In this document: one piece after another, positions 1 through 11,051 of the stretch
How the letters are laid out: every line of letters begins with the position of its first letter
How positions within the stretch are numbered: position 1 is the first letter of the stretch
Assembly: GCA_016808115.1 (NCBI GenBank)
Contig: JAEQBH010004123.1
Coordinates: 1 to 64,000 of the forward strand
Length of the DNA: 64,000 nucleotides
From: Tetrastigma voinierianum
Taxonomy: Eukaryota > Streptophyta > Magnoliopsida > Vitales > Vitaceae
Direction of reading: 5' to 3'
Position numbers and translations under genes: made by a program
Notes under the pieces: generated by a model
Database searches by the model: none
Seen by the model: only the letters and a program-made list of their open reading frames with translations
Told to the model about the DNA's origin: nothing

Positions 1-1209
1 AAGATAAGTAGGAGGTAAATTTATGAAGAATAAAAATCGCGACAAATGATTATTTTACTTGTAGTGGGAGAGAAGCAGAATGGAGGAGCTCGTCAAATAT
101 GATATTCTGGGGAATAAGGATTATGCTAGTAGATAAGGGTAATCCCAATGGAGCATGAAGGTTTGATATTCCTTAACCGGTTCTTATCGAGCTCAAATCG
201 GTTTGGACAGGAAGGCAAAGGAAATTAGCGGGATAAGCGAAAACCCAGGAATTGGCTGCCAGACAAGGAAGATATGGTTGTAGACTAGTCGGGGGGGATG
301 AAGCAGTGAGTAAGAAAGAAAGAATGAAGCAACCTCACGAAATAAGTACTTTCTACAGTGGCACTAGTAAAGGCCACAGGCTCTCAAAATCAACGCAAAT
401 ATGGTGAGAATAAGCGATATTTGATTCAATCGAAATATTTTACAAAATCCCAGGCCTCGAAAATAAGTGTACCAATAACACCGATCTACAAACTGAAGAG
501 GACATAAGATCATCGAGAGGGCATCGTACGCATGAAGGGAATGCGACGCGAAGTCCTAAAGTCTTGTAAGAGGTAGGTTCCTATCAGCTTCTGGAAAAGC
601 TAGCCAAATAATCACATTTGTACAAACCACGAGGCACCGCGACTCTATGGTAAAGGCTCATCAATGTATTTACTCATGACACGATAAGCGAGGCCGTAGT
701 AAAGTGCCTAAGGCATAAGGCCGACCTAGAGCAAGTGTAGCCAAGGGGTAAAATACTCCATGGCTGATTTTCGGAGTTTGAGAAAATACATATCTTGCAT
801 AAGAGAACATGAGAACTTCGACTATATTTCAACATTAGATCAGGATCTAATAGCATCATGCCATTTCGGGATGGCGATCTGAGGATTTAGTGGTAAGAAA
901 CCTCTATAATAGAAAAGGAAGAATCCTGAACAATAAAGTGAACCGCGATGCATCGGCACGCGATTAGGTAGGTTTGTGATAATGGTAATATCTCTCAATG
1001 TGATGGAAGTAGGGCCCAGGGTGCAAGAAGAGTTAATACTCGTGAGGTTAGAATTTTAGTGCAATACTCATCCAGAAATTCCTCGTCCAAATGAAGTGTT
1101 TCCAGTTAGTAAGATGAATGAGCACACTCAATCCCCATTGCTATCAAAGTCCTCTAAAATCTGCAGGAGAACAATCTAGTAACCCCATCCATCTGACCCT
1201 TGTCCATGA
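1..1209. other. Unassigned degraded repeat-like DNA
   Basis: I recognise no gene here. Short plus-strand stretches around 1000-1150 read like protein over about 40 codons with one stop, which suggests a decayed coding remnant, but no domain can be named. The edge of the window cuts the left side. Context (dense retroelements to the right) makes transposon debris the most likely origin; this is inference. Confidence 0.4.
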
Positions 1210-2077
1210 TGTGGACTGAATTTGCAATGATAAGGAAGAGTTGAGTTGGAAACCATAAAACCAACTTGAGAAACTCCTAAGAAAGCAAAATCTAAGAAAG
1301 TTATAGTCATGACAAAGATTTGAAATCTCAAGCTATAAAGTAGGAAGCATTTCAACGAGGGCAAAAGCTCGAGTTCGGGTGAAGGTCCTGCTCGACTTGA
1401 GGTTGTTGAAAACAATTCAATATGCACTGAGAAATTTTTGAAATAACGAATAACTTCAAAAGATTTTTTTTTCAAAGTGCATTCAAGATGATTTTGAAAT
1501 AACCCATAAAGAAAATTTTCATAATAGTCGAGCGACTTTGGAAAATTTTTGAAATTGCATTGAGGTTTATTTTGAAATTTATAAGACATTTTTGAACATC
1601 AAAGCAGCTTTAGAAGAATTTTTTCAAGAGTGCATTCAAGATATTTTTCAAAATATGCACTTAAGAAAATTTTAAGCTTAAATAAATGACTTGAGAAGAA
1701 TTTTTTAAATTGCATTTAAGAAGATTTTAATTCTACACTTAAGAAAATTTTCAAAATGTGGCGGCTTTAGAAGATATTTTTTTAAGTGCATACAAGATGT
1801 TTTTCAATCTGCACTTAAGGATTTTTCGAAACAACAACCAAGCAATTCAAAAAACAAATTCGAGAAGGAGTATTCAAGATTAACTTCACCAAATTGCATC
1901 TAATCGACGTTTGAAATAGCAAAATGGATTCAAAAGAATTTTTTCGAGAATGCATTTATGAATATGTTCAAGTTCTGCACCTAAGAAAATTTTTGAAATA
2001 CATTCAAGATTATTCTTTCGAAAAAATATGCACTTAGGAAAAGTTTTCGAAATTGCATCAAAGAAAGTTAGTAAATT
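1210..2077 (+). repeat. Family R copy A, left part (before copia insertion)
   Basis: This stretch matches 48410-48960 in order and orientation; for example both contain GAAACTCCTAAG followed closely by an AAGAAAGTTA-type motif and a GTCATGACAAA/GTCATAACAAA motif. From about 1440 it becomes a degenerate tandem pattern built from AGAATTTTTTCAAG and TGCATTCAAGA-type words, also present at 48770-48950. It has no coding capacity. The copia element at 2078 interrupts it and the family resumes at 7351. The strand is set by the TATA box in the right part. Whether this is the start of a long LTR or another part of the element is not settled. Confidence 0.6.
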
Positions 2078-2721
2078 TGTTGGGAAAAAATAAGGCTTTC
2101 CCACAAGTGTAAATCAATGGAAGCAATATGGCATAAAATAAAATAACGAGAAAATAAATGAGCACACAAGATTTCACGTGGTTTCGAATAACAAAGTACG
2201 TCCACGACGGTAGGTAGGTTAGTTTCTTCCACTATCACCAAAAGAGTTTAAAGTGGACAAAAAAGGCACATAAACCTTACAAACACACCAAGGTGTAAAT
2301 ACAAGAGGAAAAATACCTCACAAAAAAAATAGACAAATCTCCAAGAACAAACCACGAGAAACCCAAATATCAAGTGAAAGCTTGATTCTCCTTGAAGAAC
2401 AAACTGCTGATTTTGTGGCATCAAAGTAAGGAAGAAGAGACTGAATTTTCTTGAACCAAAGATTCTTGAGTACCTTCTTTAGCCAACAAGATGATATATG
2501 ATCCCAAAAAAATGCCACCAAAACCTTTTATTTCCCTTGAAGATTCCAAACCAATACCAAGAGTCATGCACACCAAACCAAGTCTTGGATATGCCAAGAG
2601 TCATGCACGCCAAAACAAGTCTTGGATATGCCAAGAGTCATGCATGCCAAACCAAGGTGCATGCCAAAATAGTAAACCATATTTAGCAAATTAATGAGTC
2701 CCATAAAGGAGGAAGCCGACA
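2078..2721 (-). repeat. Copia 3' LTR
   Basis: Aligns along its whole length with 6698-7350, starting TGTTGGGAAAAAATAAGG and ending GCCGACA. It contains two to three tandem copies of a 37-bp unit (about 2556-2665) built on the word CAAGAGTCATGCA. The LTR pair differs by scattered substitutions and many one-base indels in homopolymers, so insertion age cannot be judged by eye. Confidence 0.92.
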
Positions 2722-2735
2722 ATTCTCTCCTCTAG
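2722..2735 (-). other. Copia polypurine tract
   Basis: Read on the minus strand this is CTAGAGGAGAGAAT, purine-rich and directly next to the 3' LTR. That is where plus-strand DNA synthesis of an LTR element is primed. It agrees with the minus orientation shown by the primer binding site and the ORFs. Confidence 0.75.
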
Positions 2736-2739
2736 ACTT

Positions 2740-4260
2740 ATGTGGAGAGTTGACCATTCCCATGAAAATCAGACACTTCTCATGCTTATCATAGTCGATG
2801 CCTTGGTCAACATATCGAAGTGTTCTCATTAGTGTGGAACTTTTTCAAGTTGCAGCAACTTATCATTCAAGACATCCACGAATCAATGATATCCCCAACA
2901 TCAATGTGTTTCGATCTCGAATGAAATGAAGATTTTTACTCAAGTGGATTGCCTCACGACTATCTGTTGAAGGATATACCTTTCTTGTTTCAAACCCCGA
3001 CTCTTGTAAAATTTCTTCAACCACAATAATTCTTTAAACCTGTGATGGCGATGAACTCGGCTTACACATTGGTGGAGAAATGACACATTTCTATAACCTT
3101 GATTTCCATGTCACTGCTCCCCCTGCAAAAGTAATCAAATAACCAGAAGTATATTTTCGGTATCGATATCACCGGCCCGTATCGAGGAATGAACCCATCG
3201 AGAATAGGCTAAGCCTTTGCAAAACACAAACTCGTCTTTGAAGTGCCACGAAGATACACTTAGAATCCATTTCACTTTGCTGCCCGGTCTGTTCTTTCCC
3301 GGATGGAGACGAGAAATTGACTAACATTTATTGCGTGACAATCCTCAGGTCAAGTACACAATATGGCCTCATGAACCAGCTTCTTTGAAGCATAGGGAAT
3401 TTTACATCTCATTTTCTCTTCATCACCTTGTAGGACAACGACTTGAACTAAGTTTAAAGTGGCACGCAAGTGAAGAATAATAGGCTTTTGCTTTGTCCAT
3501 ATTGAACCTCTCAAGGACCTTTTTAATATAATTCTCTTGAGATAACCAAATTAGTAGTGATGTCACGAACAATTCTTATCCTAAGAATTCTGCTTTGCTG
3601 GACCCAAATCCTTCATGGCAGGACTTTAGCAATTCGACTTCCAACACTGTCTTGCTCGTGTCTTGACCCCGCAGTAGGCATATCATCAATGTAAAGCAAA
3701 GAGAAAAATAAAAATTACCATATGGATATTTCTTCTGAAACCTGATAGTGCGAAGTGGTTCTTGAATACCCTTGGTCGGTCGTGAAAGAATCGAATTTTA
3801 CGTACCCTTGCCTCGGTGCTTTGCTTCAATCCATACAAGCTCTTCTTCAATTTACCAAACCAGCGATCATTACCTACTTATCTATGAAGCCCTCGGGTTG
3901 CTCCATATAAATTTCCTCTTCTAAGTCACCATGCAAAATGCGGTCTTCACACTCAATTTTGCTCAGCTTCTAAATTCATACTCATAGCAGCTATACCAAG
4001 CACAGTTCGAATGGAGGACATCTTCACAACTGGTGAGAATATCTCATCAAAATCAATTCCCTTCCTCTGACCAAAACCTTTCACAACAAGTCGTGCCTTG
4101 AATCTCGGTTGAGAACTGTTCCCATCATTCTTTCGTCTGAAGACCCATTTATTTTTCAAAATTTTCTTCTTTTTAGGTGGCTTCACCAAATCATAGGTGT
4201 GATTCTCATGCAAAGACTTCATTTCCTCTTTCATTACCTTAAGCCATTTTGTTCTCATGC
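2740..4260 (-). pseudogene. Copia reverse transcriptase / RNase H, decayed
   Basis: The 101-codon open stretch at 3953-4258 carries the N-terminal signature of the Ty1/copia reverse transcriptase (RVT_2), including NKWVFRRK, KARLVVKGF, and IDFDEIFSPVVK ahead of SIRTVLGIAA. Downstream the frame is broken, but the catalytic YIDDM motif is visible at 3679-3693 on the minus strand, the usual copia form being Y-x-D-D-M. RNase H-like sequence would lie between about 2740 and 3400 and is too frameshifted to delimit. In the complete polyprotein this enzyme copies the element RNA inside virus-like particles. Confidence 0.88.
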
Positions 4261-4742
4261 TTCAAGACTTCTTGATAAGTCTCTGGCTCACCCTGATTTG
4301 ATATCATCACATACTCATTTGAAGAATATTTTCTGGATGGCTGTTTTTCTCTGGTAGGTCTCCTTAACGGTGTCTGTGGTAGTGACTCTTGGGGTGGCTG
4401 CTCCCCCTCAATCTCTGGCTCAACATCATCTTCCGCTGCATCATCATGAGGTGTTTGCACTTCCTCATTAATATCATGAACAATAGGTGGATCAAAATTA
4501 TACAGTCCAGCAAGATCATCGATCTTAGATTTAGCTGACTCAAGCATCGATGTCTTGATGGTATGATCTTCGAAAACTACATCTCGACCACGTGACTTTC
4601 TTGTCAAATTTGGATCCATACAACCTGTAATAAATTCTTCATGCCCTGCTTCGAAATATCTGTTGCTTTGCTTTTGGATCAAGCTTGAACCTCTCATCTT
4701 TGGAATATGAACAAAGAAGCTCTGCCGGTAGAATACCCTCAA
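4239..4742 (-). pseudogene. Copia integrase C-terminal / linker region
   Basis: A 167-codon open stretch links integrase to RT. It contains SRGRDVVFEDHTI, which corresponds to the conserved end-of-integrase segment of Tnt1-type polyproteins (usually SRDVVF plus acidic residues). An acidic, proline-rich linker with PQTPLRRPTREKQPSRKY follows and leads into the region before RT. It is the longest unbroken piece of this polyprotein. It overlaps the RT segment in another frame at 4239-4258, which marks a frameshift. Confidence 0.82.
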
Positions 4743-4744
4743 GT

Positions 4745-5231
4745 GATCATAGAGACTTCTTTCATGTCAAACTTTTTTTCGGCACATCACGGCATCATGA
4801 GAGAACTGAAGGAGACAAATTGATAAGATCAACTACTGTCCTCATTGCCTCACCCCAAAAAGATCTTGGCAATTTAGAATGTGAGAGCAAACATCTTACT
4901 CTCTCAAGAATTGTGCGATTCATTCTCTTTGCAACCCCGTTCTGTTGAGGTGTCTTTTTGACTGTCTTTTCATGCCTAATGCCGTGATTGGTGCAATACT
5001 GATCAAATGGTCCAATATTCACTACCATTATCCGAGCGAACACATTTCATTTGTCTGCAGTTTCTCTTTCAACATTGGCACGAGAAATGCTTAAACACAT
5101 CTAGAACTTGATCTTTAGTTTTTCGTGTATAAACCCAGGCTTTTCTAGAGTGATCATCGATAAAGTGACAAAATTATAAGCACCGCAAGTGTCTTAACTT
5201 TCAAAGGACCATGCATCCGAATGTAGCAAAT
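4745..5231 (-). pseudogene. Copia integrase core, frameshifted, catalytic Glu lost
   Basis: The open piece at 4795-5043 contains FDQYCTNHGIRHEKTVKKTP followed by QQNG, the stretch just before the third acidic residue of the D,D-35-E integrase core. The family normally has NGVAERMNR; here codon 4927-4929 gives Lys (NGVAKRMNR), so the catalytic Glu is replaced, as a single G-to-A change would do. The second Asp motif (SDNGSEY) is readable just upstream at about 5012-5041 in a different frame, so a frameshift separates the two. The enzyme would have joined element ends to host DNA; this copy cannot. Confidence 0.85.
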
Positions 5232-5700
5232 CTAGAGCCAGTTTTCTAGTACAATGTTTCTACGGAAAGATATTCTATTTTGTTTACCGTGGAAACAATG
5301 AACATAAGTTTTCAAAGGCGTACCTTTTATCCCCGCTAGAAGCTCTTTCTTAGACAAAACTTGCAATCCTTTTTCACTCATATGTCCAAGTCTTCTATGC
5401 CATATATCGGTGGATGAGTCATTCTCTAAGGTATTCACAACACCCTTGTAGATTTTTGCTTGCATCGTGTAGAAACAGATATTGCTTTCCTTTTGCTACC
5501 ACTAGAGAACCTGTGGAGAGCTTCCATTTTCCATCACTGAAACTGTTGTTGTAGCCTTCATCGTCTAACTTTCCAGTAGAGATTAAATTGAGCTGAATAT
5601 CCGGTACATGCCTCACATCTCGCGACAATTTGCATCGATATTTGTTTCAACAAATGTCACCCATACCGACAATTTTTGACACATCTTATTTCCCCCTACG
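5232..5700 (-). pseudogene. Copia protease-side and GAG-pre-integrase region
   Basis: Two overlapping open pieces cover this region. At 5419-5628 the protein has RHVPDIQLNLISTGKLDDEG and then SLVVAKGKQYLF, the stretch that follows the aspartic protease in Tnt1-type polyproteins. At 5232-5465 it has STDIWHRRLGHMSEKGLQVL with a His/Cys-rich GKQNRISF tail, the GAG-pre-integrase domain that carries the HHCC zinc motif. The overlap at 5419-5465 in different frames marks a frameshift. The protease active-site triad itself is not clearly readable. Confidence 0.85.
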
Positions 5701-5738
5701 GACATTCCCAAATTCACCTTGCGGTAAGAAGTAAAAAG

Positions 5739-6680
5739 TCAGCCCGCAGTAACATGAAATGAAAGCTCGAGAATCGATGCAATCCATCTCTTGGCGATCA
5801 AATTAACGCTAGCATCATCACGGATAATCATGAGTTCACCATCGGTAACTACAGCTGTATCATTTTGTTTTTTCTCTGAATTTTTCTCTTTGTTTTGCTC
5901 CTTGAACATGAGTTTTCTGCACTCCCTCTTCATGTGCCCTTTCTTGTGACAATAATAGTACTCAACATTTTTCTTTGAAATAGAGCTTGAACGACCTCTA
6001 GATTTATCACGGTTGTGCGGAGCCCTACTCTTACTCCTGCCTGCCCCGGTTTTCCTCCACAGTACCTCGGGTGAGAAGAACCTGATGATTTTCTTCTTGT
6101 CTCTTCATTCAACAAGATGTTGGTAACTTGACTCATTATTACCACTCCATCAGGTGCAAAGTTACTAACTATGACCACCAAAATTTCCTAGCTTTCAGGA
6201 AGTGAACTAAGAAGTAACAAAGCTTGCAAATCATCATCAAAAGTAATTTTCATGGCGTAAGTTGATTCTAGCTGCTCTTAATCTCATTCAAATGCTCTGC
6301 TGATAGTACATCCTTATATTTAGAATTCTAAGCTTTCGAAATAAAAATGCTTTGTGCTCTTAGTCTTTCTATCATAAAGACTCTCCAATTTAGTCCAAAG
6401 ACCATGCTGAATTACTAGAGAATGTGATGAAAGACACTATCATCAATCCATTCTTAGAATAAAGCGGCATTTTTCGATCTAGCTTTTTCCACTCATCATC
6501 TTTCATTCCTTCGGTTTGCCGCTTTCTTGCCCCTATAGGTCATTTAAATCTTTACAAAACAAAGGTCTTCCATTTTAGTTTTCCAAGTCACCCAATTTGT
6601 GCCATTAGAGCAACGTCGCCCAGCGTTGCTAGTCCATAATTCACACACACAAATATAATGAATCGAGACCAAATTAACCA
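5739..6680 (-). pseudogene. Copia gag with damaged zinc knuckle
   Basis: Minus-strand pieces give the gag N-terminus near 6544-6620 (NWVTWKTKMEDLCFVK, like the W-x2-W-K-x-K-M start of copia gag) and the nucleocapsid end near 5900-5990. The single zinc knuckle reads YYYCHKKGHMKREC. The expected pattern is C-x2-C-x4-H-x4-C, and the first Cys is Tyr, a change that again fits G-to-A decay. A Ser/Arg/Gly-rich basic stretch precedes it. Middle gag (6180-6540) is broken by frameshifts. Gag would package the element RNA. Confidence 0.8.
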
Positions 6681-6683
6681 AAT

Positions 6684-6695
6684 GCTCTGATACCA
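6684..6695 (-). other. Copia primer binding site (tRNA-Met type)
   Basis: On the minus strand this reads TGGTATCAGAGC, the 12-base complement of the 3' end of plant initiator tRNA-Met. It lies two bases inside the 5' LTR (6698-7350). It fixes the orientation and the LTR boundary. Confidence 0.93.
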
Positions 6696-6697
6696 GA

Positions 6698-7350
6698 TGT
6701 TGGAAAAAATAGGCTTTCCCACAAGTGTAAATCAATGGAAGCAATATAACATAAAATAAAATAACATAAATAAATGAGCACACAAGATTTACGTGGTTCC
6801 CTCAAATAACTTGAGAATGCGTCCGATGGCTAGGTAGGTTAGTTTCTTCGCTATCACCCGAGAGTTTACAAAGTGGACAAAAAGGCATAAGCCTTACAAA
6901 CACACCAAGGTGTAAATCACAAGAGGAAAATACTCACAAAAAAAAAAATAGACCAAATCTCCAAGAGAGAGAACAAGCCACCAAGAAACCCCCCCGAATA
7001 TCAGAGTGAAGCTTTACTCACTTGAAGAACTGCTGTTTGTGGCATCAAAGCTGGAGAAGAAGAAGACTGAATTTTTCTTGAACCAAAGACTGCCCGAATG
7101 CCTTCTTACCAAGCCAACCAAGATGATATATCATCCCAAAAATGCCACAAAACCTTTTATTTCCTTGAAGATTCGAGCCCGATACCGAAAGTCATGCACA
7201 CAGGCGAGTCTTGGATATGCCAAGAGTCATGCACGCCAAAACAAGTCTTGGATATGCCAAGAGTCATGCACGCCAAACCAAGGTGCATGCCAAAATAGCA
7301 AAACCATATTTAGTAAATTGATGAGTCCCATAAAGGAGGGAAACCCAACA
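6698..7350 (-). repeat. Copia 5' LTR
   Basis: Mate of 2078-2721. It starts TGTTGGAAAAAATAGG and ends AACCCAACA, and carries the same 37-bp internal tandem (about 7190-7290). It is preceded by the primer site and followed by AATTT, the candidate target duplication. Confidence 0.92.
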
Positions 7351-8621
7351 AATTTCACCAAAAATAGTCTCATTCAAGAAGAAATTTGTAATCAAGAAGC
7401 TTCGTGAAATCATAAAAGGTCGATTTTTGGCAATGCCCATAAATCGACAACAAATGACGAACAAGCGGTGATGACTTCTCCTTGAGCGTCGGTTGGAGCA
7501 CCAACGGTTGAGCACCCGGTATTGCGCGGCGGCAACCAGCAGCCGTCTTCTCCGGCCTGGCGATGGTAGCGACATCGGCTTAGAGTCTTTGACAGTCGAT
7601 AAACAACAACTTCGTCGATGGTAGCGAGAGCGGTGGCGTTGTCGGCTGTGTCAATATTGTACTTGATGACGACTTGTTCTTGAGTGGAGGCGATGAGCGG
7701 GGATAATGGCAACTTTGGCAGTTCTCTGGCGTTTTCGGCGTGACTATGGCGTCAACCGGTGATGGCGGCGACTTCGGCGGTGATGGCGGTGGTGGCGGCA
7801 GGGGAAGGGAGAAGGAGAAAGATGAAGAGGAGAGGGAGAAAAAGATTTCCTTGTTCCCGAATCAAAGGGTTCTTTTCCTTTCTCGAGCAAAAGGGTTGTT
7901 TGGAAAGTGAAAATAGATTATTTATAGGAAGAGAAAAAGATGATCCTTGGTTATTTAAAGAAGAAGGAGGATAATTATTCTTTGGTGGCACAATATTCTT
8001 CGGTAAAGGAAAGATGAAGGTGGGAGATTTGAACCCCGAGAATGGAAATTTTTTCTTGGGGAATGTGGTGCCTTCTCATTTGATCGGAAGCTTGGCTTGT
8101 TCTTGCCATTGGAACTGTCACATCGCGATTAGATACTCGCTGGAACTTTGGTCTCTGTGGCTGCTCTTGAAAATCTTGCTGAAACTAATATACAAAATGG
8201 CCTCAGATTTCTATAATGAATGGGACAATTGTTTGCACCTAAATTAAAATTTGGCTTGATTCCAATAGTGGGTTAGGCCTAAGCCCAAGGCCATGAATAA
8301 AAGTCTCGATAAAATGGGCTCAGATCCATTTGAACAAGCCCATAGAAAAGTCTAAGGGTATTTTTGAAATTTTAAAAATTTGGAAATCCAACAAGCCTCA
8401 AGATGGTAGAGGAATTAGGCGATTATTTGAAAACGTGGAATTTCTTTGAGGAATAAGACTCCCTAATGGAGACGTGGATGAAATTCTTAAGGAAGAAGAC
8501 TCCCTTATGGAGATGTGAATTAATTCTTGAGGAAGAAACTTCTTTAATAGAACATATGGACAGTCTCTTCAGGAAGTGGAGAGAGTGGAGGAAATAAAGA
8601 CTTGGGTAGCAGTCAGGCGTC

Positions 8622-8629
8622 TATAAAAG
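8622..8629 (+). promoter_or_regulatory. TATA box of family R copy A
   Basis: TATAAAAG in the context GTCTATAAAAGGAG. The same context occurs in copy C at 31476, also followed by purine-rich sequence and GAACAAACCA. Conservation between two diverged copies supports a real promoter element. Confidence 0.6.
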
Positions 8630-8729
8630 GAGGCGGAGAAAAGGAACAAACCAGGAACGATCAACCAACCAATCTTCGACTCAATGTCAATATACTTTAG
8701 CAAATCCTAGCTTTTCAATTATCTTTCAT

Positions 8730-8995
8730 CAGTTTTAGCTAAATTTTTATCAATTTTCTAGCAAAGTTTTATTTCATTCCATCATAGTGAAATCCAATAT
8801 TTTCTTTATATTCAATATATTCTGGATTTATTAAGTTCTATCAATTTTCAAGCATTATTATTTTTCACAATGAAATCCCAGTGTTGTAACAATTTTAGTA
8901 CTTTATTTCCAAGTTTCATTCAAGTCTGTCGATTTTCCAGCACCGTGTTTCATTCCTTCCTAAGGAAATCTAATATTTTCTTTTATCATTTAATT
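8730..8995 (+). repeat. Leader tandem repeat of family R, copy A
   Basis: About three units of 90-100 bp, each with a TTTCATTCC-type word, a GAAATCCAAT-type word, and a CAGCACTTTATTTCCAG or related word followed by CAAGTCTATCAATTTT. Copy C has the same array at 31600-31885. The function is unknown. Confidence 0.55.
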
Positions 8996-9180
8996 CTTAA
9001 TATTTCCATTAGTACAACATTTTCTCCGATTTTAGGAACTATCAAGCAAACTAAGAGCCTACACTTAGATACGATTAAAAAAATTGATGAAGTCGTTGAT
9101 TTAAAACACTTTAATTTCTGACATGCATGAACTTGTATTTTATTTTAATGTGAAATTAAATCACCACAACAATACTTTAC

Positions 9181-9809
9181 TCTTATTTTGGTTTATCGGT
9201 AAACAAATGTTCGGTTTCATGTTGATTCTGCTGATTCATGTTTAATTTGTACATGGTTCAAGTTTATGCAATTTCAAATTTGTGTTTATCGGTATTGATC
9301 TTTGGCTTGATATGTGAGGAAAAAAAATATTTATTTTGATCGGATCACGAGATAATGATTAAGCTACTGAATATTGTAATTTAAATAATTATTTATTTAC
9401 TTACATAATTCCTCATGAATACATGTTTAATCACGAATAATCAGATGTTGATAAAATCTTGAAAAAAAAGAAATTAAATAAATTAATTTATGGAACTTAG
9501 ATAAAAAAAAAAAAAAATCAATTTATATTCATTGCTATGTATGTTCCATTTCGATAATGGAACTTCGATTCGTCTGAGGAAAAACTTAAAATTTTATACC
9601 TTTGAATGAAATGTTTTTATCGAATAATCGCGACGGAAAAAAAACCCTCATTTAGATTATCTCATGTTATGTACAAATATTTAATATGTGAAATTATACC
9701 TTTTGATCTTAAAGATCACGCTCACCGCAAGATCTTGCTAGCTTTCTGTCCTTCGCAGATCTTTCAGACTATTCTCAAGTTTGATAACACCAGGCTAGTG
9801 GACACCTTG
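9181..9809. other. AT-rich sequence without recognisable gene
   Basis: No open frame with protein character. It has homopolymer A runs near 9500 and a short GC-containing segment at 9715-9800. I see no tRNA, satellite or LTR terminus. Confidence 0.5.
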
Positions 9810-10149
9810 TGATGGGGCATGGAGTAGGCCCATATCACAGGCACAGATGAGATAAAGAGGCCCAAGTTCAGTGTATTTTATTATTATTAGTTATTTATTT
9901 AATTGTACTTTTTAGGATCCTCCTGTTAGGGAGTTTTTAGGATACATGTGTTGGAAGTTTTTACATGATTTATATGTTTGAGTTTTTTAAGTTTATCCGT
10001 TTAAGTTTTCTTTTGGTGCTATAAATAGCACCTTATGTTGTGTTTTAGTAGATTTGATATAATATTGAAAAACTTCGAGAATTTACGTTTTATTTATCTG
10101 TTTTGCTTTTCTTCTTAATTTTATTGTTCTTCGTGGCCAGGCTACATCA
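9810..10149 (+). repeat. TRIM-like LTR 1
   Basis: About 340 bp, starting TGATGGGGCATGG and ending GGCTACATCA. It has a TATA box at 10020 (TATAAATA) and a shared GATATAATATTGAAAAACTT word. It is the best preserved of the three copies. Confidence 0.75.
10020..10027 (+). promoter_or_regulatory. TATA box in TRIM-like LTR 1
   Basis: TATAAATA in the middle of LTR 1, about 130 bp before the LTR end. The equivalent place in LTR 2 and LTR 3 is mutated, so only this copy retains a clear TATA box. Confidence 0.5.
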
Positions 10150-10372
10150 ATTTGATATCAAAGTATAACTTGATCCAGAGATCAAGTTATTATTCTTGCT
10201 GCATCAATTTGGTATCAACATAAGTTTGATCGAGATCAAGTTGTTGTTCTTGTTTTTGCATCAATTTGGTATCGGAGCCCTAGCCCGACAGAGATCGAGT
10301 TATTATATTTGTCTGCGTCAATTTGGTATCGAGCTAACTTGATCAGAATCAAGTTATTTCTATTTTTCAGTT
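10150..10372 (+). repeat. Reiterated primer-binding-site segment after LTR 1
   Basis: A unit of about 55-60 bp occurs four to five times in tandem. Each unit has a CATCAATTTGGTATC-type word (the LTR end plus primer site), then an AGATCAAGTTATTATTCTTG-type word. The best primer-site copy is TTGGTATCGGAGCC near 10266-10279. A shorter version of the same array follows LTR 3 (11905-12080). A normal LTR element has only one such site. Confidence 0.75.
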
Positions 10373-11051
10373 CTTGATCAGAGATCGGAGCTACTTGTTT
10401 GTTCGGTTTGGTCTGATCCTCTGTGTCCACAAATTCTCTAACACTGATACCTTCGATCCTTTCATTATTCTCTACATCAGGCGACCCTCAGCGGATGTCG
10501 TCCAGGCCGATCTGTGCGCCCTGCTCCGGCTCGACACCCACTGCTTTACTTTGATCGACTACTCTTTGCTTCCTATAAGGATCGAAATCATTTGCTTCTC
10601 GAGGATCGAATCGTTGCTCTGAAGTTGCTCGACAAGTTTTGATATTCTCGAATACTTAGTAAGTAATTCGTGATAGCCACCGCTCATTTTTATTTCTCCA
10701 ATCATGATCTCAGTCTTTTTGCCAGCATCCATTGGCGTCTTCTTTCTTTTGTTCCAGGTTCGATCTCTTCAGATAGTGCTAGAATGGCTCATGGGAACCA
10801 AACACGAGTTTGGCATAAGAAGAGAGCTTGACATGTCAAGATCCCCTTGGATCAGATTCACCGACTCGATCAAACTCTTCATAGTGCTTGGCCTCTACAG
10901 TCAAAAGAACATTCAATATTCAACCACAAATTCCAAGACTTTGGAAGAAAATCAAACATGGGATATTCGGGGTAGCAAAATCAGACAATGCCGGACGAGG
11001 CCAGAATTTAGATATTAGTCACTATTGGTCGAGTTCTTTTCAACGGAGGAA

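Larger units (their letters stand above)
2078..7350 (-). mobile_element. Ty1/copia retrotransposon, Tnt1-like, nearly full length but dead
   Basis: Two direct repeats of about 650 bp (2078-2721 and 6698-7350) bound an interior whose minus strand encodes, in order, gag/zinc knuckle, protease-side region, GAG-pre-integrase, integrase and reverse transcriptase. The integrase-before-RT order defines Ty1/copia. Both LTRs begin TGTTGG and end ACA on the plus strand. A tRNA-Met-type primer site lies two bases inside the right LTR, and a purine-rich tract (on the minus strand) lies inside the left LTR, so transcription runs right to left. The left flank ends AAATT and the right flank starts AATTT, a 5-bp target duplication if one T was lost from a T run. 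Every ORF is broken, so the element is not autonomous. Confidence 0.93.
7351..9180 (+). repeat. Family R copy A, right part, with LTR-like promoter and leader
   Basis: Continues family R after the copia insertion. 7740-8350 matches 51240-51950, and 8240-9180 matches 28606-28716 plus 31194-32080. A GC-richer block (7440-7810) with many GGCGG words gives misleading open frames on both strands. A TATA box lies at 8622 and a leader with repeats of about 95 bp follows. No protein domain is visible. I infer a long LTR (U3, promoter, leader) of an unassigned retroelement; the interior that should follow is lost after about 9180. Confidence 0.6.

Noticed and set aside
7264..7991. Open frames on both strands across the GGCGG-rich block
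   Set aside because: The block is a dispersed non-coding repeat shared with 48970-49370 and 51240-51560; frames are not conserved between copies.
8600..9180. Family R promoter and leader as an endogenous pararetrovirus
   Set aside because: TATA box plus repeated leader is not specific, and no movement-protein, coat or RT domain is linked to it.
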